Source: Duodenibacillus sp.
GTDB lineage: Bacteria; Pseudomonadota; Gammaproteobacteria; Burkholderiales; Burkholderiaceae_F
Length of the DNA: 64,000 bases
Reading direction: 5' to 3'
Assembly: GCA_017628205.1 (NCBI GenBank)
Contig: JAGBZO010000033.1
Span: 53,390-117,389 of the forward strand
Shown: positions 8,546 to 17,064 of the stretch, one piece after another
Layout: each line of letters opens with the position of its first letter
Numbering within the stretch: position 1 is the first letter of the stretch
Notes under the pieces: generated by a model
Databases searched by the model: none
The model's input: the letters and a program-made list of their open reading frames with translations, nothing else
What the model was told of the DNA's origin: nothing
Program-made: the position numbers and the translations under genes

Positions 8546-9004
8546 ATGTCTGTAGGTCACGCCAAAGATTTTTGGTCCGGTATCTTGTTCGCTTCTTTGG
8601 GTTTGATTTTCGTTTTCTTTGCCCAAGAACACGAGCTCGGAACCGCGGCGCGTATGGGGCCTGCCTATTTTCCGACCCTGCTCGGCGGCAGTTTGACGGC
8701 CCTCGGGTGCTTCATCGCGGTCAAAGCCTACTTCTCAAAACCTTCGACCGGCAGTCGTGTGACGCCGTTTCAATGGCGTGTCCTGGGGCTAATCCTCGGC
8801 GCCGTCTTGGCTTTTTCATTGTTGCTTGAAATTCTGGGCTTGATGCTCTCGATCGCGATCATGGTCTTTATCGCCGTCTTGGCCAGTCCGCTAACCCGAT
8901 TCAAAGAAACCCTGGCCATGATCGCCATCCTCGATACTCTGGCCTATTTCACCTTCGTTTACGGCATCGGAATGTTGATTCCGGTTTGGCCGAGTTTCCT
9001 CTAA
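8546..9004 (+). CDS. tctB: Tripartite tricarboxylate transporter small membrane subunit TctB
   Basis: This is a 152-residue inner-membrane protein with four predicted hydrophobic segments, beginning with the family-typical DFWSGILFASLGLIFVFFAQEHELGTAARMGPAYFPTLLG. It is the small subunit that pairs with TctA in solute uptake driven by an ion gradient. ATG at 8546 is preferred over an in-frame TTG at 8522, which overlaps the terminator. The gene ends nine bases before tctA, and the binding protein gene is upstream, giving the standard C-B-A order. Confidence 0.9.
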   Translation: MSVGHAKDFWSGILFASLGLIFVFFAQEHELGTAARMGPAYFPTLLGGSLTALGCFIAVKAYFSKPSTGSRVTPFQWRVLGLILGAVLAFSLLLEILGLMLSIAIMVFIAVLASPLTRFKETLAMIAILDTLAYFTFVYGIGMLIPVWPSFL

Positions 9005-9013
9005 GGAGCGCCC

Positions 9014-10522
9014 ATGGATTTGTTGAACAATCTTGCGCTCGGATTCTCCGCCGCCGTCACATTGCAAAATCTCCTTTACTGTTTCGTCGGCGTCTCCATC
9101 GGTACGCTCATCGGCGTTCTGCCCGGCATGGGTCCCGTTGCGACGGTTGCCATGCTCTTGCCCGCCACTTATGCGTTGGAACCGTCTTCGGCTCTGATCA
9201 TGCTCGCCGGCATCTATTACGGCGCGCAGTACGGCGGCTCGACCACCGCCATTTTGGTCAACATTCCGGGCGAGGCCGCCGCCGTCGTCACCTGTTTGGA
9301 CGGCCATCAGATGGCGCGACGCGGTCAGGCCGGCAAGGCTTTGGGAATCGCGGCCATCGGTTCGTTCGTGGCCGGTTGCTTTGCCACAATGATGATCGCC
9401 GCTTTTGCACCGCCTTTGACCGCCATCGCATTTGAGTTCGGCCCGGCCGAATACTTCAGTCTGATGGTCTTGGGGCTGATCGGCGCCATCGTATTGGCCA
9501 ACGGTTCGTTGCTCAAAGCCATTTGCATGATTCTCTTCGGACTCTTGCTGGGTTTGATCGGCACGGACGTCAACTCCGGGGCTCTACGCTACACCTTCGG
9601 TCTTGACGAACTGCAAGAAGGCATCGACTTCGTTGCGCTTTCCATGGGGATCTACGGTTTTGCCGAAATTATGAAAAACCTGGAACAGGGGCTCGAACGC
9701 TCGCTTGTTCCGAGCCGTGTCGGTTCCGTGTTGCCTAGCAAGGCCGATCTGCGCGTTTGCGCCGCACCGATTGCCCGCGGTACGGTGTTGGGTTCTTTGT
9801 TGGGCATCTTGCCCGGCGGCGGCGCCTTGCTTTCCTCTTTTGCCAGTTACACGATCGAGAAAAAACTGGCCGGCTCCAAAGCCTCCCCGGCCTTCGGTCA
9901 AGGCAATATCCGAGGCGTCGCCGGCCCCGAATCGGCCAACAATGCCGGCTCTCAAACGTCCTTCATTCCCATGTTGACGTTGGGCATTCCGTCCAACGCC
10001 GTTATGGCATTGATGATCGGCGCCATGATGATTCACGACATCGTCCCCGGACCTCAGGTCATGCAAACCGATCCCGGTCTTTTCTGGGGGCTGATCATCT
10101 CGATGTGGATCGGCAATCTGATTTTGATCATCCTTAACCTACCGATGATCGGCATTTGGATTCAGTTGCTCAAAGTGCCTTACCGTTGGTTGTATCCCGC
10201 CATTCTCGTCTTTTGCTGCATCGGCGTTTACTCCATCAACAACAACGTTTGGGACGTTTGGATCACGATTATTTGCGGCTTTATCGGCTACATTTTCTAC
10301 AAGCTCGACTGCGAGGCCGCTCCCTTGATTCTCGGCTTCATTCTCGGGCCGATGATGGAGGAAAACTTGCGCCGCGCCTTGTTGCTCTCTCGCGGCGATC
10401 CGATGGTTTTCTTCTCCAGTCCCATTTCCTGCACCCTGTTGGGGTTGGCCTTGTTCATGCTCATTGTCGTGGCCGCCCCTTCCATTCGAAAAAAGCGTGA
10501 AGAGGCTTTCCACGAAGAGTAA
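9014..10522 (+). CDS. tctA: Tripartite tricarboxylate transporter large permease TctA
   Basis: This 502-residue polytopic inner-membrane permease has roughly 11-12 hydrophobic segments. Family hallmarks are IGVLPGMGPVATVAMLLPATY near the N-terminus, the tandem GGSTTAILVNIPGEAAAVVTCLDGHQMARRG region, and a second LGILPGGGALLSSFASY repeat in the C-terminal half, which reflects the internal duplication of the family. AAGGAG precedes the ATG. It should form the translocation pore with TctB and receive solute from TctC. A strong bidirectional terminator closes the operon. Confidence 0.95.
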   Translation: MDLLNNLALGFSAAVTLQNLLYCFVGVSIGTLIGVLPGMGPVATVAMLLPATYALEPSSALIMLAGIYYGAQYGGSTTAILVNIPGEAAAVVTCLDGHQMARRGQAGKALGIAAIGSFVAGCFATMMIAAFAPPLTAIAFEFGPAEYFSLMVLGLIGAIVLANGSLLKAICMILFGLLLGLIGTDVNSGALRYTFGLDELQEGIDFVALSMGIYGFAEIMKNLEQGLERSLVPSRVGSVLPSKADLRVCAAPIARGTVLGSLLGILPGGGALLSSFASYTIEKKLAGSKASPAFGQGNIRGVAGPESANNAGSQTSFIPMLTLGIPSNAVMALMIGAMMIHDIVPGPQVMQTDPGLFWGLIISMWIGNLILIILNLPMIGIWIQLLKVPYRWLYPAILVFCCIGVYSINNNVWDVWITIICGFIGYIFYKLDCEAAPLILGFILGPMMEENLRRALLLSRGDPMVFFSSPISCTLLGLALFMLIVVAAPSIRKKREEAFHEE

Positions 10523-10540
10523 GAAGCCTCGGTTGGAGAC

Positions 10541-10581
10541 AAAAAAAATCGGAAGCACGTTTCAAACGGCTTCCGATTTTT
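10541..10581. terminator. Bidirectional terminator between tctA and the psiE-like gene
   Basis: ATCGGAAGC (10548-10556) pairs with GCTTCCGAT (10569-10577). Eight A residues precede it and a T-run follows, so it can end transcripts from both converging genes. Confidence 0.9.
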
Positions 10582-10593
10582 TTCATCCTTGCG

Positions 10594-11025
10594 TCAATTT
10601 TCTTTATTTCGATGCGGCCAATTGCGCAAATACCAAATGACCAGACCGACGATCAGAATCAAAATCGAGATGGCGTAAAGCATTTGATGGTTAGGATCGT
10701 GCGTGGGACTGACCACCATGTAGCGAGCCAGAGCGACGACGGCAATCGAGATCGGCATGGCGATGAGCACTTCATGTTCGCTTCGCATCGCTTCGCGCGC
10801 CATGACGACGATTTCTGTGTAAAGGAACATCAGCAGGAGGTCGCCGAGATGAACTTGACCGATCGTAAACACCTTGTACATCTCTTGACAGAAGCACACG
10901 ATGCCGGTTAAAGCGATGCTGATCAAGGCAAAAAACTGAAGCCACGAAAACACCCCTTCAACGCGAAGGCGAGCCTTTTTCATGGCGGGGGATTCAGTGG
11001 GAGCCTCGCAAAGCTTCTGAGACAT
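10594..11025 (-). CDS. PsiE-like phosphate-starvation-inducible membrane protein
   Basis: This 143-residue protein has four hydrophobic segments (about 25-47, 57-76, 86-103 and 113-133). The match to the PsiE family rests on the pattern HLGDLLLMFLYTEIVVMAREAM followed by PISIAVVALARYMVV. PsiE proteins are small inner-membrane proteins of unknown activity, named for induction under phosphate limitation in E. coli; I see no recognisable Pho box here. GGAGAG lies a few bases upstream of the ATG. The gene converges with tctA and diverges from the pseudouridine synthase gene. Confidence 0.75.
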   Translation of the reverse strand: MSQKLCEAPTESPAMKKARLRVEGVFSWLQFFALISIALTGIVCFCQEMYKVFTIGQVHLGDLLLMFLYTEIVVMAREAMRSEHEVLIAMPISIAVVALARYMVVSPTHDPNHQMLYAISILILIVGLVIWYLRNWPHRNKEN

Positions 11026-11166
11026 AGAACTCTCTCCTTATTCTTTTTGTATAACACGTTTGCCTGCAAATTCGCAGATAGAGTTCAAGGATTGTTCTAT
11101 TGAATTCTTAAGCGAAGCTTTTCGCTAGCGCGATCATTACAAAATCGAAACCGCTCGATACAATTG

Positions 11167-12501
11167 ATGAGTTTGATCCTTCCGATTTTCCTTCCCATGT
11201 ACGGCATTTTCGTTGACGCACTTCCCGAACGATTGCATTGTCCCTATACCAGCGCACCGCACCCCGCTCTGATTCAAGCGCAGGCTGCCTGTCGCGTTCC
11301 GGCCGACTTCTGCGGACGCGTGGGCGTCATGTTGGTGCGTCAAGGCGAGACGATTCGCGTGCGGTATGCGTTTGAACCGAACCGTCTCGGCATGGTCTCG
11401 AGCTATCGGCTGCTGGACGAACAGACTTTGTGGCCCGTCATGTCCCTCGACGACGTTCCCGACCTCGAATTGTTCGACGGCCGAGGCGCCGCTTTCGGCG
11501 TGCGACGTTTTTTGTTGGACCTCTTGAACGAATTTCCCGACAAACCGTACTTTCAAGGTGGTAAGGAAATCCAATGGCGCAAAGGGCAATTGTGCCGAGC
11601 CGTCTACGAATCGCTGACGGCACCGGCAATTTCGCTGCTGATGCAACACAACCGCGAAGGCAATGTCGGTCAAATCATTGCGTTGGCCGAATGGTGGGAA
11701 GGGCCGAGCCCCGCGCACGAAATGCGTTTTGCCAAAACGTTCTACGCCCCGAGAGCCACAACCAAGTTTTTGTATGACCGATTGATCGTCGGTCACGATC
11801 ATGAGCCGACGCGTCCGATGACGACCCCCGATCGTTTGCCCGACATCGACGTTCTTTACGAAGACGACGCGATGATCATCGTCAACAAGCCGGCTCGTTT
11901 GTCATCGGTTCCCGGCATACGCGAAACGGTCTCGTGCTTTTCCATTTTGCAACAGACCCGCGGCATGCTGCACATCGTGCATCGCCTCGATCTGGACACC
12001 TCGGGCGTTTTGTGCTTTGCCAAATCGTTGGCCGCTCTGCGCGGGCTGCACGACGCTTTTCGTAGCGACAAAGTACAAAAACGGTATGAAGCGCGCCTGG
12101 ACGGCCGCATCAAGGCGGATGAAGGCGTCATTGATCTTCCTCTGGCTATCAACCGACTCGATCGTCCGCGCCAATGCGTCCTACCCATCGAGGCCGGCGC
12201 CAAACCCTGCGTTACCCGCTATCGCGTTCTGGATCGTTACGTTGATGCCGCCGGCCGCCACAAAACGCTCGTCAGCCTGTATCCTCAAACGGGACGAACG
12301 CACCAACTGCGCGTGCACTGCGCCCACCGCGACGGACTTGACGCGCCGATCGACGGCGACCCCTTCTACAGTCGCCTCGGTTCGATCGGCGAACGCCACG
12401 ACACGCGACTTTGCCTGCATGCGGCCGAACTTAGCCTCCCCCATCCGTTCACGGATGAAGTAATCCACGTTCTTTGTCCCTCGGCCTTTCCCGCCTTTTA
12501 A
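11167..12501 (+). CDS. RluA-family RNA pseudouridine synthase with long N-terminal domain
   Basis: The C-terminal half (about residues 225-440) is an RluA-type pseudouridine synthase domain. It has DVLYEDDAMIIVNKPARLSSVPG, the catalytic motif HRLDLDTSG (272-280, catalytic Asp275) and the late motif PQTGRTHQLRVH. It isomerises specific uridines in rRNA or tRNA. The first 220 residues are not an S4 domain and resemble the uncharacterised N-terminal extension of some proteobacterial RluA homologues. No ribosome-binding site is visible for ATG at 11167 or for the in-frame ATG at 11197. A TACAAT box at 11159-11164 would favour the later start. The target position cannot be assigned. Confidence 0.85.
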   Translation: MSLILPIFLPMYGIFVDALPERLHCPYTSAPHPALIQAQAACRVPADFCGRVGVMLVRQGETIRVRYAFEPNRLGMVSSYRLLDEQTLWPVMSLDDVPDLELFDGRGAAFGVRRFLLDLLNEFPDKPYFQGGKEIQWRKGQLCRAVYESLTAPAISLLMQHNREGNVGQIIALAEWWEGPSPAHEMRFAKTFYAPRATTKFLYDRLIVGHDHEPTRPMTTPDRLPDIDVLYEDDAMIIVNKPARLSSVPGIRETVSCFSILQQTRGMLHIVHRLDLDTSGVLCFAKSLAALRGLHDAFRSDKVQKRYEARLDGRIKADEGVIDLPLAINRLDRPRQCVLPIEAGAKPCVTRYRVLDRYVDAAGRHKTLVSLYPQTGRTHQLRVHCAHRDGLDAPIDGDPFYSRLGSIGERHDTRLCLHAAELSLPHPFTDEVIHVLCPSAFPAF

Positions 12502-12673
12502 GGTTTTGAGCGACGAATGCACAAAAACACGCGGGAATCGTTTACTATTCGTGGGTTAGTGTCTAGACGACACGCTTTTGCGCCTTCGGCAAATTACACA
12601 ATGCCGTCGGACTGACAGTTAATGAACACAGATCATCCTCGACCGGATTATTTCTTTTATTGGAGTGCAGACC

Positions 12674-13711
12674 ATGCAAGCCGCCCTTGAACAATGGGTG
12701 CATGGTCGTTGGTCCGCCCGTGGGCTCGTACCTTGCCTCCTTTCTCCTCTTTCCCTGATTTACTTGGCCGTTTCCCGCTACCGCGCCTCGCGCATCAAAC
12801 CCGAACGCTTGCCCGTTCCCGTTGTTGTCGTGGGTAACATTTATGTCGGCGGTACCGGCAAGACGCCCGTCACCATTCAATTGGTGCGCGAACTGCGCCA
12901 CGCCGGCTTTCATCCCGGCGTGATCAGTCGTGGTTTCGGACGCACGGCCGAAGAAATTCATTTGGTGACCGACGATTCCGACGCCAAGGATGTCGGAGAC
13001 GAACCTTTGTTGATCGCCCAACAAGCCAAATGCCCCGTAGCCGTTGGTCGTCGTCGCATATTGGCCGGTCGTCTGTTGTTGGCCAAGCACCCTGAAGTGG
13101 ACGTCATCATTAGTGACGACGGCTTGCAACATCTTTACCTTGAACGCGACATCGAGCTTGCCGTCGTCGGCGCACGCGGCATCGGCAACGGCTGGGTTTT
13201 GCCCGCCGGCCCGTTGCGCGAACCGCCCTCCCGACTCGACTCGGTCGACGCCATTATTTTGAACGCGACCAACGACACGATCGCCAGCCGCACGCCCCGT
13301 TACGCCGCCACCAGCCAGCTCGGTTCGGTCACGCAATTGGCCACCGGCAAGGTGCGCAGCATCAACGACTTGTCGCATCGCATCGCCGAAAAAGAAGCCA
13401 AAGTTCTGTGCGCCGCCGGCATTGCCGCGCCTCAGCGTTTTTTTTCCATGTTGCGTGCGCATGACATCGAAGGGAAGTCGATGCCTTTGGGCGATCATTT
13501 TGACTTCAAGACCAATCCCTTTGCCTCGTCCGATGCCGAATTTATCTTCATCACCGGCAAGGACGCCGTCAAATGCCGTCAAATCCCGGAAATTGCTCAG
13601 GACGAACGCATTTGGGTGGCTGATCTTGAAATGCAACTTGATCCGTTCTTTATCAACAACCTGATCGAACGCGTCCGCCAATTGAAGGACGAGAAGTCGA
13701 CGGCACGTTAA
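12674..13711 (+). CDS. lpxK: Tetraacyldisaccharide 4'-kinase LpxK
   Basis: This 345-residue inner-membrane-associated kinase phosphorylates the 4' position of the lipid A disaccharide, the sixth step of lipid A synthesis. A hydrophobic N-terminal helix (about 19-35) anchors it. The P-loop GGTGKT lies at residues 59-64, and ISDDGLQH carries conserved catalytic aspartates. The ATG at 12674 is chosen because GGAG (12662-12665) lies eight bases upstream; an in-frame GTG at 12665 overlaps that site. It is the first gene of the lpxK-Trm112-kdsB operon, so lipid A and KDO supply are coordinated. Confidence 0.95.
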   Translation: MQAALEQWVHGRWSARGLVPCLLSPLSLIYLAVSRYRASRIKPERLPVPVVVVGNIYVGGTGKTPVTIQLVRELRHAGFHPGVISRGFGRTAEEIHLVTDDSDAKDVGDEPLLIAQQAKCPVAVGRRRILAGRLLLAKHPEVDVIISDDGLQHLYLERDIELAVVGARGIGNGWVLPAGPLREPPSRLDSVDAIILNATNDTIASRTPRYAATSQLGSVTQLATGKVRSINDLSHRIAEKEAKVLCAAGIAAPQRFFSMLRAHDIEGKSMPLGDHFDFKTNPFASSDAEFIFITGKDAVKCRQIPEIAQDERIWVADLEMQLDPFFINNLIERVRQLKDEKSTAR

Positions 13712-13728
13712 TCTGCATACGTAACACC

Positions 13729-13935
13729 ATGGATACTCGTTTGGCCGAAATTTTGGTCTGCCCCGTTTGCAAGGGCCCCTTGTCTATCAACGATCAACGC
13801 AACGAATTGCATTGCGCCAAGTGCGCGCTGGGTTTTCCCATCATTGAGGAAATTCCGTCCATGCTCGCTAACGAAGCCCGCGCCTTGACGCCCGAAGAGT
13901 GCGACAAGGCTCGCGTCAAGCCCGCTCAGGAGTAA
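13729..13935 (+). CDS. Trm112/YcaR-family small zinc-ribbon protein
   Basis: This 68-residue protein of the UPF0434/Trm112-like family starts [18 protein letters not shown]. Four cysteines (11, 14, 29, 32) form a zinc-ribbon pair. The family almost always lies between lpxK and kdsB in proteobacteria, as here. In eukaryotes and archaea, Trm112 activates methyltransferases; the bacterial role is not settled. It starts 17 bases after lpxK and ends 4 bases before kdsB. Confidence 0.9.
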   Translation: MDTRLAEILVCPVCKGPLSINDQRNELHCAKCALGFPIIEEIPSMLANEARALTPEECDKARVKPAQE

Positions 13936-13939
13936 CACT

Positions 13940-14710
13940 ATGTCCTTCGTGGCCATCATCCCGTCGCGCATGTCCTCAACGCGCCTGCCCGGCAAACCGC
14001 TCAAAGACATCGGCGGCAAGCCCATGGTCGTTCGCGTTGCCGAACGTGCGCTCGCCAGCGGCGCCGATCGTGTCGCCGTCGCCTGCGACGCTCAGGAAAT
14101 CGTCGACGCCTGCCAAGCCCACGGCATCGACGCGTATTTGACCGACCCCAATCATCCGACCGGAACCGATCGTCTGAGCGAAGCCGCCCGACTGATGGGA
14201 CTCGATGCCGATACCATCGTCGTCAACGTCCAGGGCGACGAACCCTTGATTCCGCCCGGCGTCATTGGCGCCGTCGCCCGCACGTTGGAACAAGATCCCG
14301 CTTGTTCCATCGCTACGGCCGCCCACCCGATTCACGATCTCGAGAGCTTTCTCAATCCCAACGTCGTCAAGGTGGAATTGGACGCTCAGGGACGCGCCAT
14401 GACCTTTTCTCGCGCTCCCATTCCTTGGCCTCGCGACGCGTTCAATCAAGAACCCAAAGCGCTCCCCGAGGGCTTCCAAGCCCTGCACCACATCGGTTTG
14501 TACGCCTATCGCGCCGGCTTCCTCGCCGAGTTTCCCAAACTTGAGCGTGCGCCGATCGAAGCGACCGAATCGCTCGAGCAATTGCGCGCCATGTGGCACG
14601 GCCATCGCATCGCCGTCATGGTTCTCAACGAGAACCTGCCCGCCGGCGTCGACACCCAAGCCGACCTCGATCGCGCACGTGAACTTTGGGCTCAAACCGA
14701 ATCGCTCTGA
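13940..14710 (+). CDS. kdsB: 3-deoxy-manno-octulosonate cytidylyltransferase KdsB
   Basis: This 256-residue cytoplasmic enzyme activates KDO with CTP to CMP-KDO for the inner core of lipopolysaccharide. The nucleotidyltransferase signature ([16 protein letters not shown]) is at the N-terminus. Other family motifs are [22 protein letters not shown] and [13 protein letters not shown]. It starts 4 bases after the Trm112-like gene, with AGGAG in the overlap region. A perfect terminator follows, and adk, which often comes next in this order, is displaced by about 4.9 kb. Confidence 0.96.
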   Translation: MSFVAIIPSRMSSTRLPGKPLKDIGGKPMVVRVAERALASGADRVAVACDAQEIVDACQAHGIDAYLTDPNHPTGTDRLSEAARLMGLDADTIVVNVQGDEPLIPPGVIGAVARTLEQDPACSIATAAHPIHDLESFLNPNVVKVELDAQGRAMTFSRAPIPWPRDAFNQEPKALPEGFQALHHIGLYAYRAGFLAEFPKLERAPIEATESLEQLRAMWHGHRIAVMVLNENLPAGVDTQADLDRARELWAQTESL

Positions 14711-14727
14711 CGTCTGATCGTCCCGAC

Positions 14728-14762
14728 AAAAAAGCAACAAACCGACGTTTGTTGCTTTTTTT
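14728..14762 (+). terminator. Terminator of the lpxK-kdsB operon
   Basis: GCAACAAAC (14734-14742) pairs with GTTTGTTGC (14747-14755) around a four-base loop. It has an A-run before it and seven T residues after it. Confidence 0.92.
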
Positions 14763-14881
14763 CGTCCTCCTCTCTCGTTTGGATTTGTTGACTAAAAGCC
14801 ACTGTGAGGCACCGTGCGTCGTCCCCACTCTCAACGCTCGCGTGTAAGATTTGAATTTGGTTTAGTCTTTTTCTTGCTTCC

Positions 14882-16258
14882 ATGCTCGTTGTCGGATTGC
14901 TTATCAGCGTCATGCTGATCGTTGCCACAGCCCTTTACTCCGGGACTCATTGCTCACAAGAGGGCATGGGGCCCTGTCTTGTCAGCGGCGTCCTTTTGGG
15001 CACGATCGTGGGGGGATCCTGCACCATCGGAACCGCTCAATTGGCCTATCTGTACGGCGCCTGTGCCTGGTGGTTCTGTTTGGGTTGCACCGTAGCTCTG
15101 ATCGTTCTCGCGTTGGTTTTCGCTTTGCCGTTCCGACAACAACGCGGACGAACGATTCTTGGCATTCTCTCGTCGCACTTTGACAATCGCGTGGGCATGA
15201 CCACCTCCATTTTGAGTTCGGTCGGCACCTTCATCAGCATTTTGTGCCAACTCATTGCCGCTACCAGCGTCATAGCCGTCATCGTTCCGACTTTCCCTTT
15301 GACGCTTTCGTTGCTGTCGGCAGCCGTTTTCATGATCGTTTACGTCATTTTTGGCGGAACTCGAGGCGCAGGCCTCGTCGGCATGGTCAAATTGGCTCTG
15401 GTCTACGCATCGATGATTCTATGCGGGGCCATCGTTTTGACCGAAATCGGAGGACTCGACAACTTCTTCGTGATGGTCGACGGCATTCCCAACGAACGCG
15501 GCATCGACTTTTTGAGTGTTTTCGGTCTGGGAGTCGGCAAAGAAATCGGTTCTTGCGTGGCGTTGATCATCGGCGTGGCCTCCACCCAAATTTACGCACA
15601 GTCGCTGTGCGCCGCTCGAAGCGACGGCGTGGCGCGTTGGGGCTCGATATTGGGCGCCTTGTTGATCCCCGTTATCGGCGCCATGGGGATTTTGGTCGGC
15701 CTCTACATGCGCGCGCATTTCCCCGAAATTCCTCCGAAAACCGCTTTGACCCAATTTGTTCTTCTGCATACGCCCGAACTGGTTGCCGGCGTGATTCTCG
15801 GCACGCTTTTTGTCACCGTCGTCGGCACCGGCGCCGGTTTGGCATTGGGAATCGCCACGGTAATCAACAACGACATCATTCAGGTTCTTTTTCCCAAACA
15901 AGTCGACGTCCGGACAAAAAATCGACGTATTCGTCTTGGGATCGGTTGCGTGTTGCTATCGGCCGCCGTAGCGTGCGCTTTACTTGACAGCGACCTGATC
16001 CTCAATTACGCGTTCTTGTCGATGGGGCTTAGAGGCACCGTCGTTTTCGCTCCCTTGTGTTTTGCGTTGTGGGTGCGTTCCCGCATTCACCCGCTCTATC
16101 CGTTGACCTCCGCCATCGTCGCGCCCGTTGTCGAATTCGCTCTGCACCTGTTTGCCAACCTGCCCGTCAATCCTTTGTTCGTCGGCATTGCCGTCTCGTT
16201 CGGCATTATGGCGATCGGCTGGATTCAAAGCGAAAAAGCCGTGGACTCGCGCTCATGA
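14882..16258 (+). CDS. Sodium:solute symporter family transporter
   Basis: This 458-residue protein has about 12-13 hydrophobic segments. The SSS-family signature is clear at residues 42-68: TIVGGSCTIGTAQLAYLYGACAWWF matches the usual G-G-x-S-T/C-x-G-T-A-Q-x-A-Y pattern around TM2. Such proteins couple sodium influx to uptake of sugars, amino acids, carboxylates or ureides; the substrate cannot be assigned. The extracytoplasmic N-terminal segment before TM1 is minimal. No Shine-Dalgarno sequence precedes the ATG at 14882, so the start is uncertain. The gene stands alone and converges with endA. Confidence 0.85.
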   Translation: MLVVGLLISVMLIVATALYSGTHCSQEGMGPCLVSGVLLGTIVGGSCTIGTAQLAYLYGACAWWFCLGCTVALIVLALVFALPFRQQRGRTILGILSSHFDNRVGMTTSILSSVGTFISILCQLIAATSVIAVIVPTFPLTLSLLSAAVFMIVYVIFGGTRGAGLVGMVKLALVYASMILCGAIVLTEIGGLDNFFVMVDGIPNERGIDFLSVFGLGVGKEIGSCVALIIGVASTQIYAQSLCAARSDGVARWGSILGALLIPVIGAMGILVGLYMRAHFPEIPPKTALTQFVLLHTPELVAGVILGTLFVTVVGTGAGLALGIATVINNDIIQVLFPKQVDVRTKNRRIRLGIGCVLLSAAVACALLDSDLILNYAFLSMGLRGTVVFAPLCFALWVRSRIHPLYPLTSAIVAPVVEFALHLFANLPVNPLFVGIAVSFGIMAIGWIQSEKAVDSRS

Positions 16259-16259
16259 T

Positions 16260-16294
16260 AAAAAAGCCTTGGTCGCGGCTCGCTTCCAAGGCTT
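16260..16294 (-). terminator. Terminator of endA
   Basis: AAGCCTTGG (16264-16272) pairs with CCAAGGCTT (16286-16294). The A-run at 16260-16265 becomes the U-tract of minus-strand transcripts. Confidence 0.85.
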
Positions 16295-16306
16295 CGTTCA
16301 TACGGC

Positions 16307-17062
16307 TTAAGGCCACAATCCTTGATTGATACAGGCGTTTTTCACGATACCGTTTTCATTCCCCTGAATTTTCTCGATGCGTCGAGCGCGCAAGCATTCC
16401 CATGCGTCGACCGGATTTTGCTTGTCCCATACATCCATCAACCGTTGCTGCTGACGACTCAAGTTGAATCGCTTCGGATAGGCTTCGGCCATGTATTTGT
16501 AGGTTCGAGCAATAACGCCTCGCGTGTAAACGGGCGGTTCGACCTTATTGCCTACAACCTTCATTTCACACGTTCCGAACGTCGAGGGCGTCCCGTTGGG
16601 CAACATGGTAAACCCGTGGTTGGAACGAATCGCGTTAACCGCCCCGATAGCGGGATAAAGGTTGTAAAGATCAGCCTGCATCAGTTGATACTCGCGACTG
16701 ACTTCCTCGGCACACTTACGACCTTTGTAGGGCTTGCCGTTCTTTTCATTCACGCATCGGGCATCACCCTCACGCCATTCGCGAAACGCTTTTCCGAAGT
16801 TTTCGGCCGGCACGACGTGCTCCCATTCGATACGCCCGGCTCGCTTGGCATGTCCCGGGGTAGAAAAACCCGACGGCAAATCGATGTTCTTTTTCGAATC
16901 GAACGGCGCACGACAATACAACGTTTCACGATGATCGTGATACACCCGTTTTTCCAAAACGCGTTTGGCCGTATTAAAACTCTCGATCTTTTCGTTGCCC
17001 GCGGCATCGGCAACGCCGACGCTTACGCCACACGCCAAAACGGCACAGAGTAATCGTTTCAT
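16307..17062 (-). CDS. endA: Secreted endonuclease I (EndA/NucM family)
   Basis: This 251-residue nuclease begins with a signal peptide (MKRLLCAVLACGVSVGVADA), so it should be periplasmic or extracellular. The beta-beta-alpha metal active site is visible in RIEWEHVVPAENFG, with the catalytic His in EHVVPA. Further family marks are the cysteine pairs (CRAP, CVNEK, KCAEE, FGTCEMK) and the Asn-rich DLYNLYPAIGAVNAIRSN block. It cleaves double-stranded DNA and possibly RNA. ATG at 17062 is chosen because AGGAAG lies five bases upstream. The stop of the 5'-nucleotidase gene is only two bases away, so the two are translationally coupled. Confidence 0.93.
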   Translation of the reverse strand: MKRLLCAVLACGVSVGVADAAGNEKIESFNTAKRVLEKRVYHDHRETLYCRAPFDSKKNIDLPSGFSTPGHAKRAGRIEWEHVVPAENFGKAFREWREGDARCVNEKNGKPYKGRKCAEEVSREYQLMQADLYNLYPAIGAVNAIRSNHGFTMLPNGTPSTFGTCEMKVVGNKVEPPVYTRGVIARTYKYMAEAYPKRFNLSRQQQRLMDVWDKQNPVDAWECLRARRIEKIQGNENGIVKNACINQGLWP

Positions 17063-17064
17063 CT

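Noticed and set aside
11169-11180. GAGTTTGATCCT, identical to part of the conserved 5' end of 16S rRNA
   Set aside because: The match ends after 12 bases, and the surrounding sequence is the start of the pseudouridine synthase gene. It is a chance match.
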